DNA of 35,421 bases from an uncultured Schlesneria sp. (GCA_903858935.1 CAIOKO010000089.1:1-35421); one strand, 5' to 3'. Positions 1 through 9,096 are shown, counted from the stretch's first letter. Notes: generated from the letters alone by a model not told the origin. Translations and numbers: made by a program.

Positions 1-263
1 CAGTGACGGAGAACCTCTTTCCAAACACATCGAATCCCGCCTAGGCGCGCTCTATTACCGAAGGAGTACCGAAGCCAACCTAAAAATCGCATCCTCACCA
101 GATTAACGAATCCCGAAAAGGGAATTGCTGTTATGCACCCTGTTGTCGAACACTACTCGTCCATCTGAAATGAACGAGTGGTTGTCACCAGTTAGGAGAC
201 GAAATTGCAGGTGAAAAGGAGACTTTCTACTTCACCAACGGATAAGTCACTTTCCACGTCTTG
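1..263. other. No gene seen at left edge
   Basis: No convincing reading frame, RNA gene or strong terminator is visible. A weak 6-bp inverted repeat (GGTGAA at 210-215, TTCACC at 231-236) lies just past the toxin remnant and might be a vestigial terminator, but it is too short to call. Confidence 0.5.
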
Positions 264-520
264 TCAGGACTCTATCAACCGATCATATTCGCCGTGCGAT
301 CCGATCCAAAACCACAGCATGGTCGGGCCAGCCTGAATTGCCAGTGCCCGAGAGTTAATTCCAACCCTGGCTGACCAGTATCTCCCAACTTTCTTGAAGT
401 GAAGCGATGTGTGAGTCGGATCTTGTTGGAGCAATGCAAAGTTTTTTTTGCCAATTCGCGAATCGCCTCAGGAAACGCATTTAGGCAAGCCTAAAATTCC
501 GGCGTAGCAAGATGGTTCAT
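264..520 (-). pseudogene. Broken RelE/ParE-family (HigB-like) toxin
   Basis: Translated with two corrections, this stretch gives a recognisable RelE/ParE-fold toxin of about 85 residues, an mRNA interferase in intact relatives. It starts MNHLATPEF, and the later part reads FALLQQDPTHTSLHFKKVG, RYWSARVGINSRALAI and LWFWIGSHGEYDRLIES, ending at TGA (266-264). Two lesions break it. Codon 10, where I expect Trp (PEFW in relatives), is TAG, consistent with TGG to TAG. A run of eight A (plus-strand T run at about 432-439) is one base short of keeping frame. The start ATG overlaps the antitoxin stop as ATGA, the usual translational coupling of such pairs. The toxin looks dead; a sequencing indel could explain the homopolymer lesion but not the stop. 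Confidence 0.75.
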
Positions 521-729
521 AGAGGCGTGCAACGCCCTTCCTGAAGATGCTTTAGTGCTTGCTCTGCCAGTTGGTCAAGGCGGCCGGCATCGACATCTCG
601 CTCAATTTGCTTGTCCCACTCTCCAGCATCGAATTCGAAGAACAAATGCCGAAATCTGACCTGTTCTTCAGGAGACAATTTTGAAACGGCAATTTCGATT
701 TCGTCTACGGTACTCATAATATTAACCAT
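517..729 (-). CDS. Putative antitoxin of a type II toxin-antitoxin pair
   Basis: A short acidic protein of 70 residues (66 if it starts at the second Met, 717). The N-terminal half (VDEIEIAVSKLSPEEQVRF) is typical of small antitoxins paired with RelE/ParE toxins, in which one helix folds around the toxin. The C-terminal part (DKQIERDVDAGRLDQLAEQA) also fits. Its stop overlaps the start of the toxin remnant by the ATGA arrangement, so the two were one operon with the antitoxin first. The frame is fully open although the toxin is broken, so it is an orphan antitoxin now, or it controls a related toxin elsewhere. No clear Shine-Dalgarno site separates the two candidate starts. The family call rests mainly on the toxin remnant; sequence alone would be weak. 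Confidence 0.75.
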   Translation of the reverse strand: MVNIMSTVDEIEIAVSKLSPEEQVRFRHLFFEFDAGEWDKQIERDVDAGRLDQLAEQALKHLQEGRCTPL

Positions 730-1020
730 TACTCATCAGCAATGTTCGCGTCAACGTTCAATTCTAATTTCGATTGAGTCAAAATCTAGATCGCCATTTT
801 GCTTTCCTCTTTTTTGTGAGAGTTCGTTTCGCCGTCATTTTTCGGTGAGATGATCGAAAAAAAAACTCCAGTGGCCTAGCTGGCTCCAACTTCCTGATTC
901 GTCTTTGCGCATTTGCCTGGTTCGCCTATTCTCAATCGGCAATTGCCGCCGATACTCAATGGTTTCTGGCCAAAGTTTCGGCTGCAGAATGTCTTGTAGA
1001 TATGGCATTTAGGGCGAATC

Positions 1021-2682
1021 ATGCCAAGGATGGCGGTTTCGATAGGATGGATCTGCATGGCCATCGCCTTTATGGCGAGCCTGTGTGGCTGTCTATCCCG
1101 ATCTCCCTATCAATCGATGACCAGCAGCAGTGTCTTGCCTGCTGACCGTTCCGCCTATTACAAGCCGCTTCCTTATGAAGCGCCTGGGCTGACAGCGTTA
1201 CCATCTCAGCAACCTGCCGTGGTCAATTCTGGTCCTTCTACCACATCAGGAGGTTCGTCGGGACTGACCCTTGTCAGCACGAGCCCTTCTCCAGACGCAA
1301 GCAATTTTCCCGCCGCACCACGGAACACGGCGGCGACACCAGATTTGGGCCATATCTATGGACGAATAGTTCAGGCCGATGATCGGGATCGCAATCCGAT
1401 TATTGTGATCCCCGGTGTACTTGGTTCGCGGCTGGTTGACAGTCAGACCGGGCAAATCGTCTGGGGTGAATTCGGTGGCGACAGTATCAATCCCGCTTCG
1501 TCGGGAGGTGCTCGACTGATCGCTTTGCCGATGAGCGAAGCCAAGCCACTGGTCTCCTTAACCGATTATGTAAGACCAGCGGGAACTTTGGACGCGCTCG
1601 AGATTCGCGTATTGGGGATACCGTTTCAGATCAATGCCTATCGAGACCTGCTGACAACCCTCGGCGTGGGTGGTTATCGTGATGAAAAAACAAACCTGGC
1701 AAATATTAACTACGGCAACCAGAGTTATAGTTCATTTCAGTTTGACTACGACTGGCGGCGAGACAACGTCGAGAACGCTCGACGTTTGCACGCCTTTATT
1801 CTCGAAAAAAAGAGGTATATTGAAGCCGAACGACGCGATCGACATGGCAAGGACCTGGAGCCTGTTCGCTTTGATATCGTCGCTCATTCGATGGGTGGGC
1901 TTGTCGCTCGATATTACCTCGAATACGGTACAGCCGATTTGCCAGTCGATGGGTCAACCCCGCCAGTGACATGGGCCGGTGCTGAAAATGTCGCTCGACT
2001 CGTCGTAATCGCTACGCCGAATGCCGGGTCGCTCGATGCCGTGACGAATCTGGTTCAGGGTGAAACGTTGTCTCGTTTCCTCCCTAAGTATGAAGCAGCC
2101 ATTCTCGGCACGATGCCGTCGCTCTACCAGTTGCTTCCACGTTCTCGTCACAGACCTGTGATCACCGATGGAGACCATCGGGCCGTGGACATCATGGACC
2201 CCAAGGTCTGGCTGCAATTCCGCTGGGGACTCATGGATCCTCGTCAACAAGTTGTCTTAAGAGACTTATTGCCTGATGTTGGCGATCCCAACGTCAGACA
2301 GAGAATCGCATTTGACCATCTGACAAAGTGCCTTAACCGGGCGAGATCATTTCATGCGGCACTCGACGCCCCGGCGAAACCTCCTGTTGGAACGACGATC
2401 CACCTAATCGCTGGAGACGCTCATCCGACGACGACGCAGCTTCGTGTGGATAGCCGCGGTGGACTGACCGTCGCCGCCTGGCAGCCGGGTGACGGCCGGG
2501 TCAGTCGCCCGAGTGCCCTGATGGACGAGCGATATTCTGACGGAGTCAAATGGACTCCTCGACTTGTGACGCCGATCGCGTGGTCGAACGTGAATTTTCT
2601 GTTTGCCGACCATCTCGGTCTGACCAGTGATCCGGGATTTGCAGATAACATCCTGTTTCTGCTGCTGGAATCGCCGCATTAA
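1021..2682 (+). CDS. LCAT-like lipoprotein acyltransferase / lipase
   Basis: An alpha/beta-hydrolase of 553 residues resembling the lecithin:cholesterol acyltransferase group, which cleaves or transfers acyl chains of phospholipids. The hallmark IPGVLGSRL lies near residues 131-139. The nucleophile elbow AHSMGG puts Ser at about 290, Asp of PGDGRVSRPSAL is about 491, and His of FADHLGL is about 531: a complete Ser-Asp-His triad in family order. The N-terminus is a signal peptide ending MASLCGC, so Cys24 is a likely though non-canonical lipidation site, predicting a membrane-anchored exported protein. A Pro/Ser/Thr-rich linker (about 45-110) separates the anchor from the catalytic domain. ATG 1021 is preceded by TTAGGGCG at good spacing. 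The gene stands alone. The substrate is unknown. Confidence 0.82.
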   Translation: MPRMAVSIGWICMAIAFMASLCGCLSRSPYQSMTSSSVLPADRSAYYKPLPYEAPGLTALPSQQPAVVNSGPSTTSGGSSGLTLVSTSPSPDASNFPAAPRNTAATPDLGHIYGRIVQADDRDRNPIIVIPGVLGSRLVDSQTGQIVWGEFGGDSINPASSGGARLIALPMSEAKPLVSLTDYVRPAGTLDALEIRVLGIPFQINAYRDLLTTLGVGGYRDEKTNLANINYGNQSYSSFQFDYDWRRDNVENARRLHAFILEKKRYIEAERRDRHGKDLEPVRFDIVAHSMGGLVARYYLEYGTADLPVDGSTPPVTWAGAENVARLVVIATPNAGSLDAVTNLVQGETLSRFLPKYEAAILGTMPSLYQLLPRSRHRPVITDGDHRAVDIMDPKVWLQFRWGLMDPRQQVVLRDLLPDVGDPNVRQRIAFDHLTKCLNRARSFHAALDAPAKPPVGTTIHLIAGDAHPTTTQLRVDSRGGLTVAAWQPGDGRVSRPSALMDERYSDGVKWTPRLVTPIAWSNVNFLFADHLGLTSDPGFADNILFLLLESPH

Positions 2683-2846
2683 GCGTTATTACAAGCCGCG
2701 TGCAGAAAGGTATTTCCAGACACTTGCGAGAGTAGAAACGGGCGTTTGACCTACTAAAAAATTGAATATTGACTGGTTGCTGCAAAGATAAACGAAACCA
2801 TTTTACGCCAGTATCCGCAGCGGCTTCGGAGTTCTTCTGGTTTGGT

Positions 2847-3053
2847 ACTTGACATGTGACGTCAAGTTTCGGACTTTCTTCCCATGTAGCCAACTTCACT
2901 CTGCGTGATGAGCCTTCAACAGTTGACGATGAATCAATACAAAGCTTTGGCTCAGTTTGATTTGATAAGTTACCGAAACGACATGATCTTTCGGCAACGA
3001 TTGGCTTGCTCTCGAGACAGGCTCATCACTTGGAGCGTTAATGGCGACTTTGG
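2847..3053 (+). repeat. Palindromic intergenic element, copy 1
   Basis: A non-coding stretch with roughly 35-bp inverted arms. The core is GTGATGAGCCT (2905-2915) facing AGGCTCATCAC (3019-3029), exact over 11 bp; outside it a GTAGCC (2886-2891) / GGCGAC type extension pairs imperfectly. An inner hairpin CCGAAA/TTTCGG lies in the middle. It is homologous, in opposite orientation, to 32747-32960. Shared blocks include ACTTGAC, AGTTTCGGACTTTCTTCC (with 2-3 substitutions), GTAGCC, GCGTGATGAG and, on the other arm, GGAGCG followed by ATGGC and ACTTTGG. It ends about 90 bp before the next gene's start. A dispersed non-autonomous repeat is the simplest reading. Confidence 0.65.
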
Positions 3054-3143
3054 CCTGACGTGAATCCTTCATGGATTCGTCTGGCATGCGTTGTCCAGGC
3101 ATTTTTCGTCGGGACAAGTAGACTTCATGAAGGGAACTGTCGG

Positions 3144-6100
3144 ATGATGATCTTGATGTCGGTTCGAAAGATGGTTCATGAATTGGAGTCTGCGACATTG
3201 AATCGCTTGAATGCCGTTACCGTTTCGTCTGGCCAGCTCAGCCTGTGCCAAATGATCCTGTTGGCCTTGATGGCGCTGACGATCGCCTCGCAATCAGCCA
3301 ATGCCGGTGAAGTCATTCTCAATGGTCATACCTTCACTTTGCCAGACGGATTTGAGATCGAAGTTGTTGCGCGTTCGCCATTGGTTGATCGTCCAATCAC
3401 GGCTGACTTTGACGAACAGGGTCGGCTCTACGTGGCCGATTCCTCGGGATCAAATGACAAGCCAAGCCAGCAAGTCATTGATCGAACTCATCGCATCGTT
3501 CGCCTGGAAGACACCGACGGTGACGGACAATTCGACAAGAGTATTGTCTTCGCCGACAAAATGATGTTCCCGGAGGGAACTCTCTGGCACGACGGTTCGC
3601 TTTATGTGTCTGCCCCTCCTAGCATCTGGAAATTGACTGATACCGATGGTGACGGCGTTGCCGATCAACGCTCTGAATGGTTTGAAGGAAAGACACTAAC
3701 CGGATGTGCGAACGATCTACACGGCCCGTATCTGGGCCTGGACGGATGGATTTACTGGTGCAAAGGTGCTTTTGCCGAACAGACTTATGAGCAAGCCCCA
3801 AAAGTGGTTCGTACAAACGGAAAAACTCGTTCGCACGAGCAAGACAAACTGGTGACCAAAGCGGCTCACATCTTTCGTCGCCGGGCTGATGGAACGGGGC
3901 TGATCGAGAACGTCATGACTGGTGGAATGGACAATCCGGTCGATGTCGTCTTCATGCCTGGCGGTGAACGGATCTTCACGACGACGTTTTTGCTGACCCC
4001 GGGTGGAGGGCTGCGAGACGGTTTGATCCATGCCGTTTATGGAGGCGTTTATGGAAAAGTTCACAATGTGACGAACTTCTATCCGCGTACGGGTGATTTA
4101 ATGCCGCCCCTGGTCCATCTGGGGCCGGCAGCCCCGTGCGGACTGGCACGTTACGAGTCCAACGTCTTTGGCGATGACTATCGTGATAATCTGTTTGCCT
4201 GCCAGTTCAACATGTACAAAGTTTCGCGACATATCCTTGAGCGTGACGGTGCGACATTCAAATCAACAGACTCGGACTTCGTCGTTTCAAGCAACATCGA
4301 TTTTCACCCGACGGACGTTATGGAAGATGCGGATGGCAGTCTCATCATTTGTGACACGGGGGGTTGGTACACATTGTGTTGCCCGACATCGCAACTCACG
4401 AAACCCGATATCCTGGGCGGAATTTATCGCGTTCGACGAACCGGTGCGGCAAAGGTAATCGACCCACGCGGCCTGAAGCTGAACTGGTCCAAACCGATCA
4501 ATAGCGATCTTGTCGGCAGACTTGGCGATAAGCGTCACACTGTTTGTTCGAGGGCCATGCAGGTCTTGGCGAAGGGTGGCGATGCAGCGCTACGAGAGTT
4601 GACCGGCGCTGTTGATTCGTCGCCGAAAGAACAATTGCGTCGCAATGCCGTCTGGACATTGACCAGAATTGACCATCCAAAGGCAAGATTGGCTGTCCGT
4701 AAAGCTATTTCAGACCGTGACAATTCTGTTCGTCTCGCGGCACTCAGTTCCGTGAGTCTCTGGAAAGACAAAGAGGCGTTAACCGATTTAAACAAATGTC
4801 TTGTTGACCCGTCCCTGGCAATCCGACGAGCTGCTGTGGAAGCGTTGGGAAGAATCGATGTCGATTTGGACATTGCTCTCCTGCTTCGAGCAGTGGCCGA
4901 CCCTTCGACCGATCGTGTGCTGCAACACACAGTGACATTTGCACTGATCGAGAATGCGATGCCTGTTGATTTAAGCAACTTTCCCAAAGTCTCATTGACG
5001 CCAATGATCGAACGAGTGGCAATTATCGCAAACGATCAGATGAAGGGCGGCCATGTCGATCCTAAACAGGTCGTCCCATGGCTCTCGTCGAAAGAACCAC
5101 TGCTGCGCGAGACCGCTCAATGGTTGGTGGGGCGACATACTGAATGGGGAGAAGCGTTGGCGGGATATCTGCAAGAGCGACTGGCGGTCAACAATCTGAA
5201 CGAACAGGACCGGCAGGAACTCGTCCAGCAATTAGCACAATTCGCTGGGAACCCTTCGATTCAAACATTGATGGCAACGGGTGCCGGACCAACTGCCAAA
5301 GCGACTCCAGGCGTCCGGCATATTTCTATGGACGCCATGCGAGCTTCAGGCCTGAAAGAATTACCTCCATCATGGCTCGATTCGCTCAAACTGACGATCG
5401 CCGAAAGAGACTCTGTGTTGTCTCCGATGGCCGTCACGACACTCAGATCATTCGCAATAAAAGGTGGCGACAGTGATTTGCAAACGGCGTTACTTGAGAT
5501 TGCCAAAAGTCATTCGTTTGAAGACGGAGTTCGCGTTGAAGCCCTTGCCGCAATCCCTGATATCGGAGTTCAACCTGCAACGGAACATCTGCAGTTACTC
5601 GCCGGCAACCTGGGTGAAGCAGTCAGCGTCAGCACACGATCCGCAGCAGTTGATGCTCTGGTAAAATCAAGGCTAGAACCAGCCTCACTGACATTTCTCG
5701 TCAATTCAATACCTCAAGTCGGGCCGCTTGAATTGAACCGCTTGCTCGGTGCCTTCGAGCACTGTTCAGATGAAGCGGTTGGACTCAAACTGATTGCCGC
5801 CTTAAGGCAGTCACCGGTTTTAACCAGCCTTCGAGTCGATGCCGTAAAGAGCCGTTTGACGAAATTTCCTGCCAGCGTCCAGACTGAAGCGGAAGCGCTT
5901 TATGCCGCGATCAATGTCGAGGCGAGCCGACAACAAGAAAAGTTGATTGATCTCGTCGGCAGTTTAACAGGTGGTGACATTCGCCGTGGACAAGTTGTTT
6001 TCAACAGTCAAAAGGCTGCATGCTCAGCCTGCCACAATGCGGGGGGGTACAAAGGTGGCACCATCGGCCCAGATCTCTCGCGTATTGGAAAAATCCGGAC

Positions 6101-6392
6101 GGAACGAGATTTATTGGAATCGCTGGTTTTTCCCAGTGTCAGTTTCGTCCGCAGTTATGAACCGATTCTGGTTGTCACAAAGTCAGGCAAACAGTTCAAT
6201 GGCCTGATTCGCAAAGAAACACCAGATGAGATCATCCTGACCATGGGAGCTAAGGAAGAGGCACGCGTCCTTAGATCCGAGATCGAAGAAATCCGACCAG
6301 GCACCGTTTCGATCATGCCTGCCGGCCTCGACACACAACTGACGAAGCAGCAATTAGCTGATCTAATCGCTTTTTTGAAATCGAAACAGTAA
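3144..6392 (+). CDS. Secreted PVC-type dehydrogenase with HEAT repeats and c-type heme domain
   Basis: A protein of 1082 residues from ATG 3144, chosen because GAAGGGA precedes it; a GTG 28 codons upstream has no better signal and a Met at 3171 is possible. The signal peptide core is ILLALMALTIASQSANA. The N-terminal third is a beta-propeller of the 'putative membrane-bound dehydrogenase, Pirellula/Verrucomicrobium type', with ADFDEQGRLYVAD and repeated DTDGDG calcium-type motifs. The middle holds HEAT-like helical repeats (RRNAVWTLTRID, RLAALSSVSLW, RRAAVEALGRID). The C-terminal domain is the 'PVC-type heme-binding domain', with CSACH near residue 959 followed by GTIGPDLSRIG. It is probably a periplasmic oxidoreductase, possibly acting on sugars; the substrate cannot be read from sequence. 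It converges on the DUF1501 gene. Confidence 0.85.
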   Translation: MMILMSVRKMVHELESATLNRLNAVTVSSGQLSLCQMILLALMALTIASQSANAGEVILNGHTFTLPDGFEIEVVARSPLVDRPITADFDEQGRLYVADSSGSNDKPSQQVIDRTHRIVRLEDTDGDGQFDKSIVFADKMMFPEGTLWHDGSLYVSAPPSIWKLTDTDGDGVADQRSEWFEGKTLTGCANDLHGPYLGLDGWIYWCKGAFAEQTYEQAPKVVRTNGKTRSHEQDKLVTKAAHIFRRRADGTGLIENVMTGGMDNPVDVVFMPGGERIFTTTFLLTPGGGLRDGLIHAVYGGVYGKVHNVTNFYPRTGDLMPPLVHLGPAAPCGLARYESNVFGDDYRDNLFACQFNMYKVSRHILERDGATFKSTDSDFVVSSNIDFHPTDVMEDADGSLIICDTGGWYTLCCPTSQLTKPDILGGIYRVRRTGAAKVIDPRGLKLNWSKPINSDLVGRLGDKRHTVCSRAMQVLAKGGDAALRELTGAVDSSPKEQLRRNAVWTLTRIDHPKARLAVRKAISDRDNSVRLAALSSVSLWKDKEALTDLNKCLVDPSLAIRRAAVEALGRIDVDLDIALLLRAVADPSTDRVLQHTVTFALIENAMPVDLSNFPKVSLTPMIERVAIIANDQMKGGHVDPKQVVPWLSSKEPLLRETAQWLVGRHTEWGEALAGYLQERLAVNNLNEQDRQELVQQLAQFAGNPSIQTLMATGAGPTAKATPGVRHISMDAMRASGLKELPPSWLDSLKLTIAERDSVLSPMAVTTLRSFAIKGGDSDLQTALLEIAKSHSFEDGVRVEALAAIPDIGVQPATEHLQLLAGNLGEAVSVSTRSAAVDALVKSRLEPASLTFLVNSIPQVGPLELNRLLGAFEHCSDEAVGLKLIAALRQSPVLTSLRVDAVKSRLTKFPASVQTEAEALYAAINVEASRQQEKLIDLVGSLTGGDIRRGQVVFNSQKAACSACHNAGGYKGGTIGPDLSRIGKIRTERDLLESLVFPSVSFVRSYEPILVVTKSGKQFNGLIRKETPDEIILTMGAKEEARVLRSEIEEIRPGTVSIMPAGLDTQLTKQQLADLIAFLKSKQ

Positions 6393-6566
6393 AACTCATG
6401 GTCAATCCTTGAATTTTCTGATCTGCGGAAACTCGAATTAAATAGTGAGTCAATCTTTCGTTTCTTCGTTTTTGAGTCTCTGATCCTGTCGTAAAGCAAA
6501 GAACGGCACTTTGTTCCCATCGTTGTCTTTTGTTCAAGACTATTCCTGTTTTTCAGACGATCTCGT

Positions 6567-8015
6567 TCAGCTTAAAATGTCATGCACAACGTGACCGTGA
6601 ACATCAGTCAGGCGGAAATCGCGACCACTGAATCGGAATGTGAGTTGTTCGTGGTTGAGACCCAGCAGGTGCAGCATCGTTGCGTGCAGGTCGTGGATCG
6701 TGCAGATGTTTTGGACCGCGTACATTCCCAGTTCATCAGTGGCTCCGTAAATTGAACCTCCTTTGACGCCGCCTCCGGCCAGGAATACGGAAAAACCTTC
6801 TGGATGATGGTCTCTCCCGTCCCGACCTGCTGAATGTGGCGTTCGGCCGAACTCGCCGGCCCACACGATCAGAGTTTCGTCGAATAACCCGCGTTGTTTC
6901 AGGTCTGTGATTAACCCTGCAATTGCCTGATCGGTATCAAGAGCGTTTTTCTGATGACCGTTCTTGAGGTCACCGTGCTGATCCCAGGTTCCGTTGGAGG
7001 CGCCTGGGGGACAAGTGATCTCGACAAAGCGAACGCCCGATTCGATTAACCGCCTCGCTCGGAGGCACTGGATTCCATAAAGCCTTTGCGAGGGGACTTT
7101 CGAATCGATCGCGTACATCGACTGGGTTGCTTCGGTCTCACGAGACAAATCGAGAACATCAGGAACCAGCGACTGCATGCGGAACGCCATCTCGTGATTC
7201 TTGATCGCTGATTCTACGGCATCGTCACCGCCGAGCCCCCTGGAGAAGGCTTTGTTCTGCTCTTTAAGCAGTGCCAGTTTCGCTAATTGGATTCGAGGAT
7301 CTTTGTCGGCTGGCTGAATATTGTCGATCGGCAACCCATCGGCTTGAAGCAGCGTTGCCTGATGGCTGGCTGGAAGAAAGCCGCTCGAAAACGTTTCCAG
7401 CCCACCGCACGGGACAACTCCGAAACTCAGCACAACGAAACCAGGCAGGTTCTGGCTTTCACATCCGAGTCCGTAGTTGACCCACGAACCAAGACTGGGG
7501 CGACCGGCATTATTCGAACCGGTGTGCAGAAACAGGACGCCAGTGGAATGGATCGGCAAGTCTGCCTTCATCGATCGAATCACGGCAATATCGTCGGCAC
7601 AGCGGGCGATGTGAGGAAAAAGACTACTGACCGGCATACCGCATTGGCCATGCTGTTTGAATTCCCACGGGCTTTTCAGCCATTGACGATTGACGTTGGC
7701 GGTGGGGTTCTTAGACTCCGTACACGGCTTGCCGTCCAGTTCGGCCAGTTTCGGTTTCGGGTCAAACGAATCGACATGTGAAACACCTCCATCCATAAAA
7801 CAGAAGATGACATTCTTGACCTTCGGGTGGAAATGCGGCTGCGTCAATGAAGTTTCACTTCGAGCCGACGCAGCATTACTTGAATTGGCAAACAGGCCCG
7901 ACAGCGCAAGCAAGCCAAATCCATTCGCGGACGAAGCCAGCATTTCTCGACGAGTGACAAATAACGGACGACGCCCGGGACAGGAGGATGCGGAACGAGT
8001 GGCAGGGTGTGTCAT
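6567..8015 (-). CDS. DUF1501 family exported protein
   Basis: A 482-residue member of DUF1501, an abundant planctomycete family related to alkaline phosphatase/sulfatase folds. Family marks are FCFMDGGVSHVDSFDPKP near the N-terminus, GEFGRTPH near residue 387, and DHHPEGFSVFLAGGGVKGG just after. The N-terminus carries a twin-arginine type signal (TRREMLASSANGFGLLAL). ATG 8015 is preferred over an in-frame TTG at 8021 because AAGGGA (8023-8028) is 7 nt away. DUF1501 genes usually sit beside a DUF1549/DUF1553 cytochrome-type gene; none is present here. Instead the gene is divergent from an ion exchanger and convergent with the heme-containing dehydrogenase. The biochemical function of the family is not established. 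Confidence 0.88.
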   Translation of the reverse strand: MTHPATRSASSCPGRRPLFVTRREMLASSANGFGLLALSGLFANSSNAASARSETSLTQPHFHPKVKNVIFCFMDGGVSHVDSFDPKPKLAELDGKPCTESKNPTANVNRQWLKSPWEFKQHGQCGMPVSSLFPHIARCADDIAVIRSMKADLPIHSTGVLFLHTGSNNAGRPSLGSWVNYGLGCESQNLPGFVVLSFGVVPCGGLETFSSGFLPASHQATLLQADGLPIDNIQPADKDPRIQLAKLALLKEQNKAFSRGLGGDDAVESAIKNHEMAFRMQSLVPDVLDLSRETEATQSMYAIDSKVPSQRLYGIQCLRARRLIESGVRFVEITCPPGASNGTWDQHGDLKNGHQKNALDTDQAIAGLITDLKQRGLFDETLIVWAGEFGRTPHSAGRDGRDHHPEGFSVFLAGGGVKGGSIYGATDELGMYAVQNICTIHDLHATMLHLLGLNHEQLTFRFSGRDFRLTDVHGHVVHDILS

Positions 8016-8110
8016 TTGCAAGTCCCTTGACCGTCGAATGAATCGCGAATCGAATCACATTTAACCGCATGAATTTATACGAAAATCCGACGGAAATTGC
8101 AGGAGGCTGA

Positions 8111-9043
8111 ATGTACCCGGTGCTTGAATTTATCGGCGGCGTAATTTGTGCCGTCGTAGGTGGTGAATTGTTCCTGCGCGGAGTGTTGGGAGTATCCGGT
8201 TGGTTACGCATTCCCAAGGCCGTCACTGCTGCGACATTAGCGGCATTCGCCACATCCAGCCCGGAAATCTCTGTGGCGATCAACTCCGCCCTTGCCGGTG
8301 AACCTCAGATCGCTCTTGGTGACGCGTTGGGCAGCAACGTTGTGAATATCGGCCTGGTATTGGGCGTGCTGATCGTGATGGGGCCGATTTCATTTATTTG
8401 GGCACTCTATAAACGGGAGTTTATGACGGCTCTGGCAGCTCCGGTTATTTTGTGTGTGTTGCTTGCCGACGGAGTCTTTTCACGGACGGATGCGATTATC
8501 TGTCTCGCTGTTTTTTGTGGTTGGTTTTTCTGGGTATTGCGAGATGCACTTCAGGCCCGTGATGGTATTGAAGCGACTTCAACCGGGCGGCAAGCGCTGA
8601 TCGCGGTCGTGTTTGGTGTCATCGGGCTTTTAACGCTTGTTCTATCAGGCAAATTGATTGTGGCAGGAGGGACCGCGTTGGGTGAAATGCTTGGAGTCAG
8701 CCCATTCCTGATCGGGGTGACAATCGTGGCATTCGGTACGTCATCGCCAGAATTAGCGACGGCGGTTGTTTCCAAGCTACGAGGTCACGACGAAGTTGGC
8801 ATCGGCACGGTGCTCGGCAGCAACGTGTTCAATTGCCTGTTTATCATCGGATTGGCAGGAGCAATCCATCCGTTTCCACAGGCTGTTGCTGCAGTCCTGC
8901 CGAGTGTGATATTCGGCATTTTGACCGTTCTTGCCCTGATGCCGATCAAAGGAGCAGTCCTCGGACGAAACCGCGGACTAATGTTACTCGCTCTTTATGC
9001 CGGTTCGATCGTCGCAGCATGGTGGTTCGGCACGGAACACTGA
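8111..9043 (+). CDS. Calcium/sodium:cation exchanger (CaCA family, YrbG-like)
   Basis: A 310-residue integral membrane antiporter. It shows the two inverted alpha repeats that define the CaCA superfamily: ATSSPE at 47-52 followed by GDALGSNVVNIGL at 70-82, and FGTSSPE at about 208-214 followed by GTVLGSNVFN. The acidic residues in these repeats form the ion-binding site in known structures. About ten hydrophobic segments flank a short polar loop (RDALQARDGIEATSTGRQ). The length matches bacterial YrbG-type exchangers. The start is well supported: AGGAGG lies 6 nt before ATG. It is divergent from the DUF1501 gene with 95 bp between starts, so the promoter must lie in that gap. It is probably a plasma-membrane Ca2+/Na+ or Ca2+/H+ exchanger; ion preference is not decidable. 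Confidence 0.9.
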   Translation: MYPVLEFIGGVICAVVGGELFLRGVLGVSGWLRIPKAVTAATLAAFATSSPEISVAINSALAGEPQIALGDALGSNVVNIGLVLGVLIVMGPISFIWALYKREFMTALAAPVILCVLLADGVFSRTDAIICLAVFCGWFFWVLRDALQARDGIEATSTGRQALIAVVFGVIGLLTLVLSGKLIVAGGTALGEMLGVSPFLIGVTIVAFGTSSPELATAVVSKLRGHDEVGIGTVLGSNVFNCLFIIGLAGAIHPFPQAVAAVLPSVIFGILTVLALMPIKGAVLGRNRGLMLLALYAGSIVAAWWFGTEH

Positions 9044-9062
9044 CCGTTGGTGCAAGTTTGGC

Positions 9063-9096
9063 GCCACTGCTTTATCGTCTTCGATTAAGCAGTGGC
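9063..9096 (+). terminator. Hairpin after the exchanger gene
   Basis: A 15-bp stem with one T-T mismatch: GCCACTGCTT at the base pairs with AAGCAGTGGC, then ATCG with CGAT around loop TCTT. It lies 20 bp past the exchanger stop codon. The 3' flank TTCATGATT is only moderately T-rich. Confidence 0.6.

Noticed and set aside
210-236. Hairpin past the toxin remnant as a terminator
   Set aside because: Only a 6-bp stem without a T tract; could be chance.
876-1064. 62-residue minus-strand frame upstream of the lipase gene
   Set aside because: It overlaps the well-supported start of the lipase gene, has no ribosome-binding site and resembles no known protein.
3062-3078. GAATCC-TTCAT-GGATTC hairpin before the dehydrogenase gene
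   Set aside because: A 6-bp stem with no supporting context; kept out of the feature list.
2896-3198. 100-residue minus-strand frame
   Set aside because: It lies within the palindromic element and the start of the next gene; the frame is not kept in the second copy.
7287-7781. 164-residue plus-strand frame inside the DUF1501 gene
   Set aside because: It is antisense to conserved DUF1501 sequence and has no domain or ribosome-binding site.
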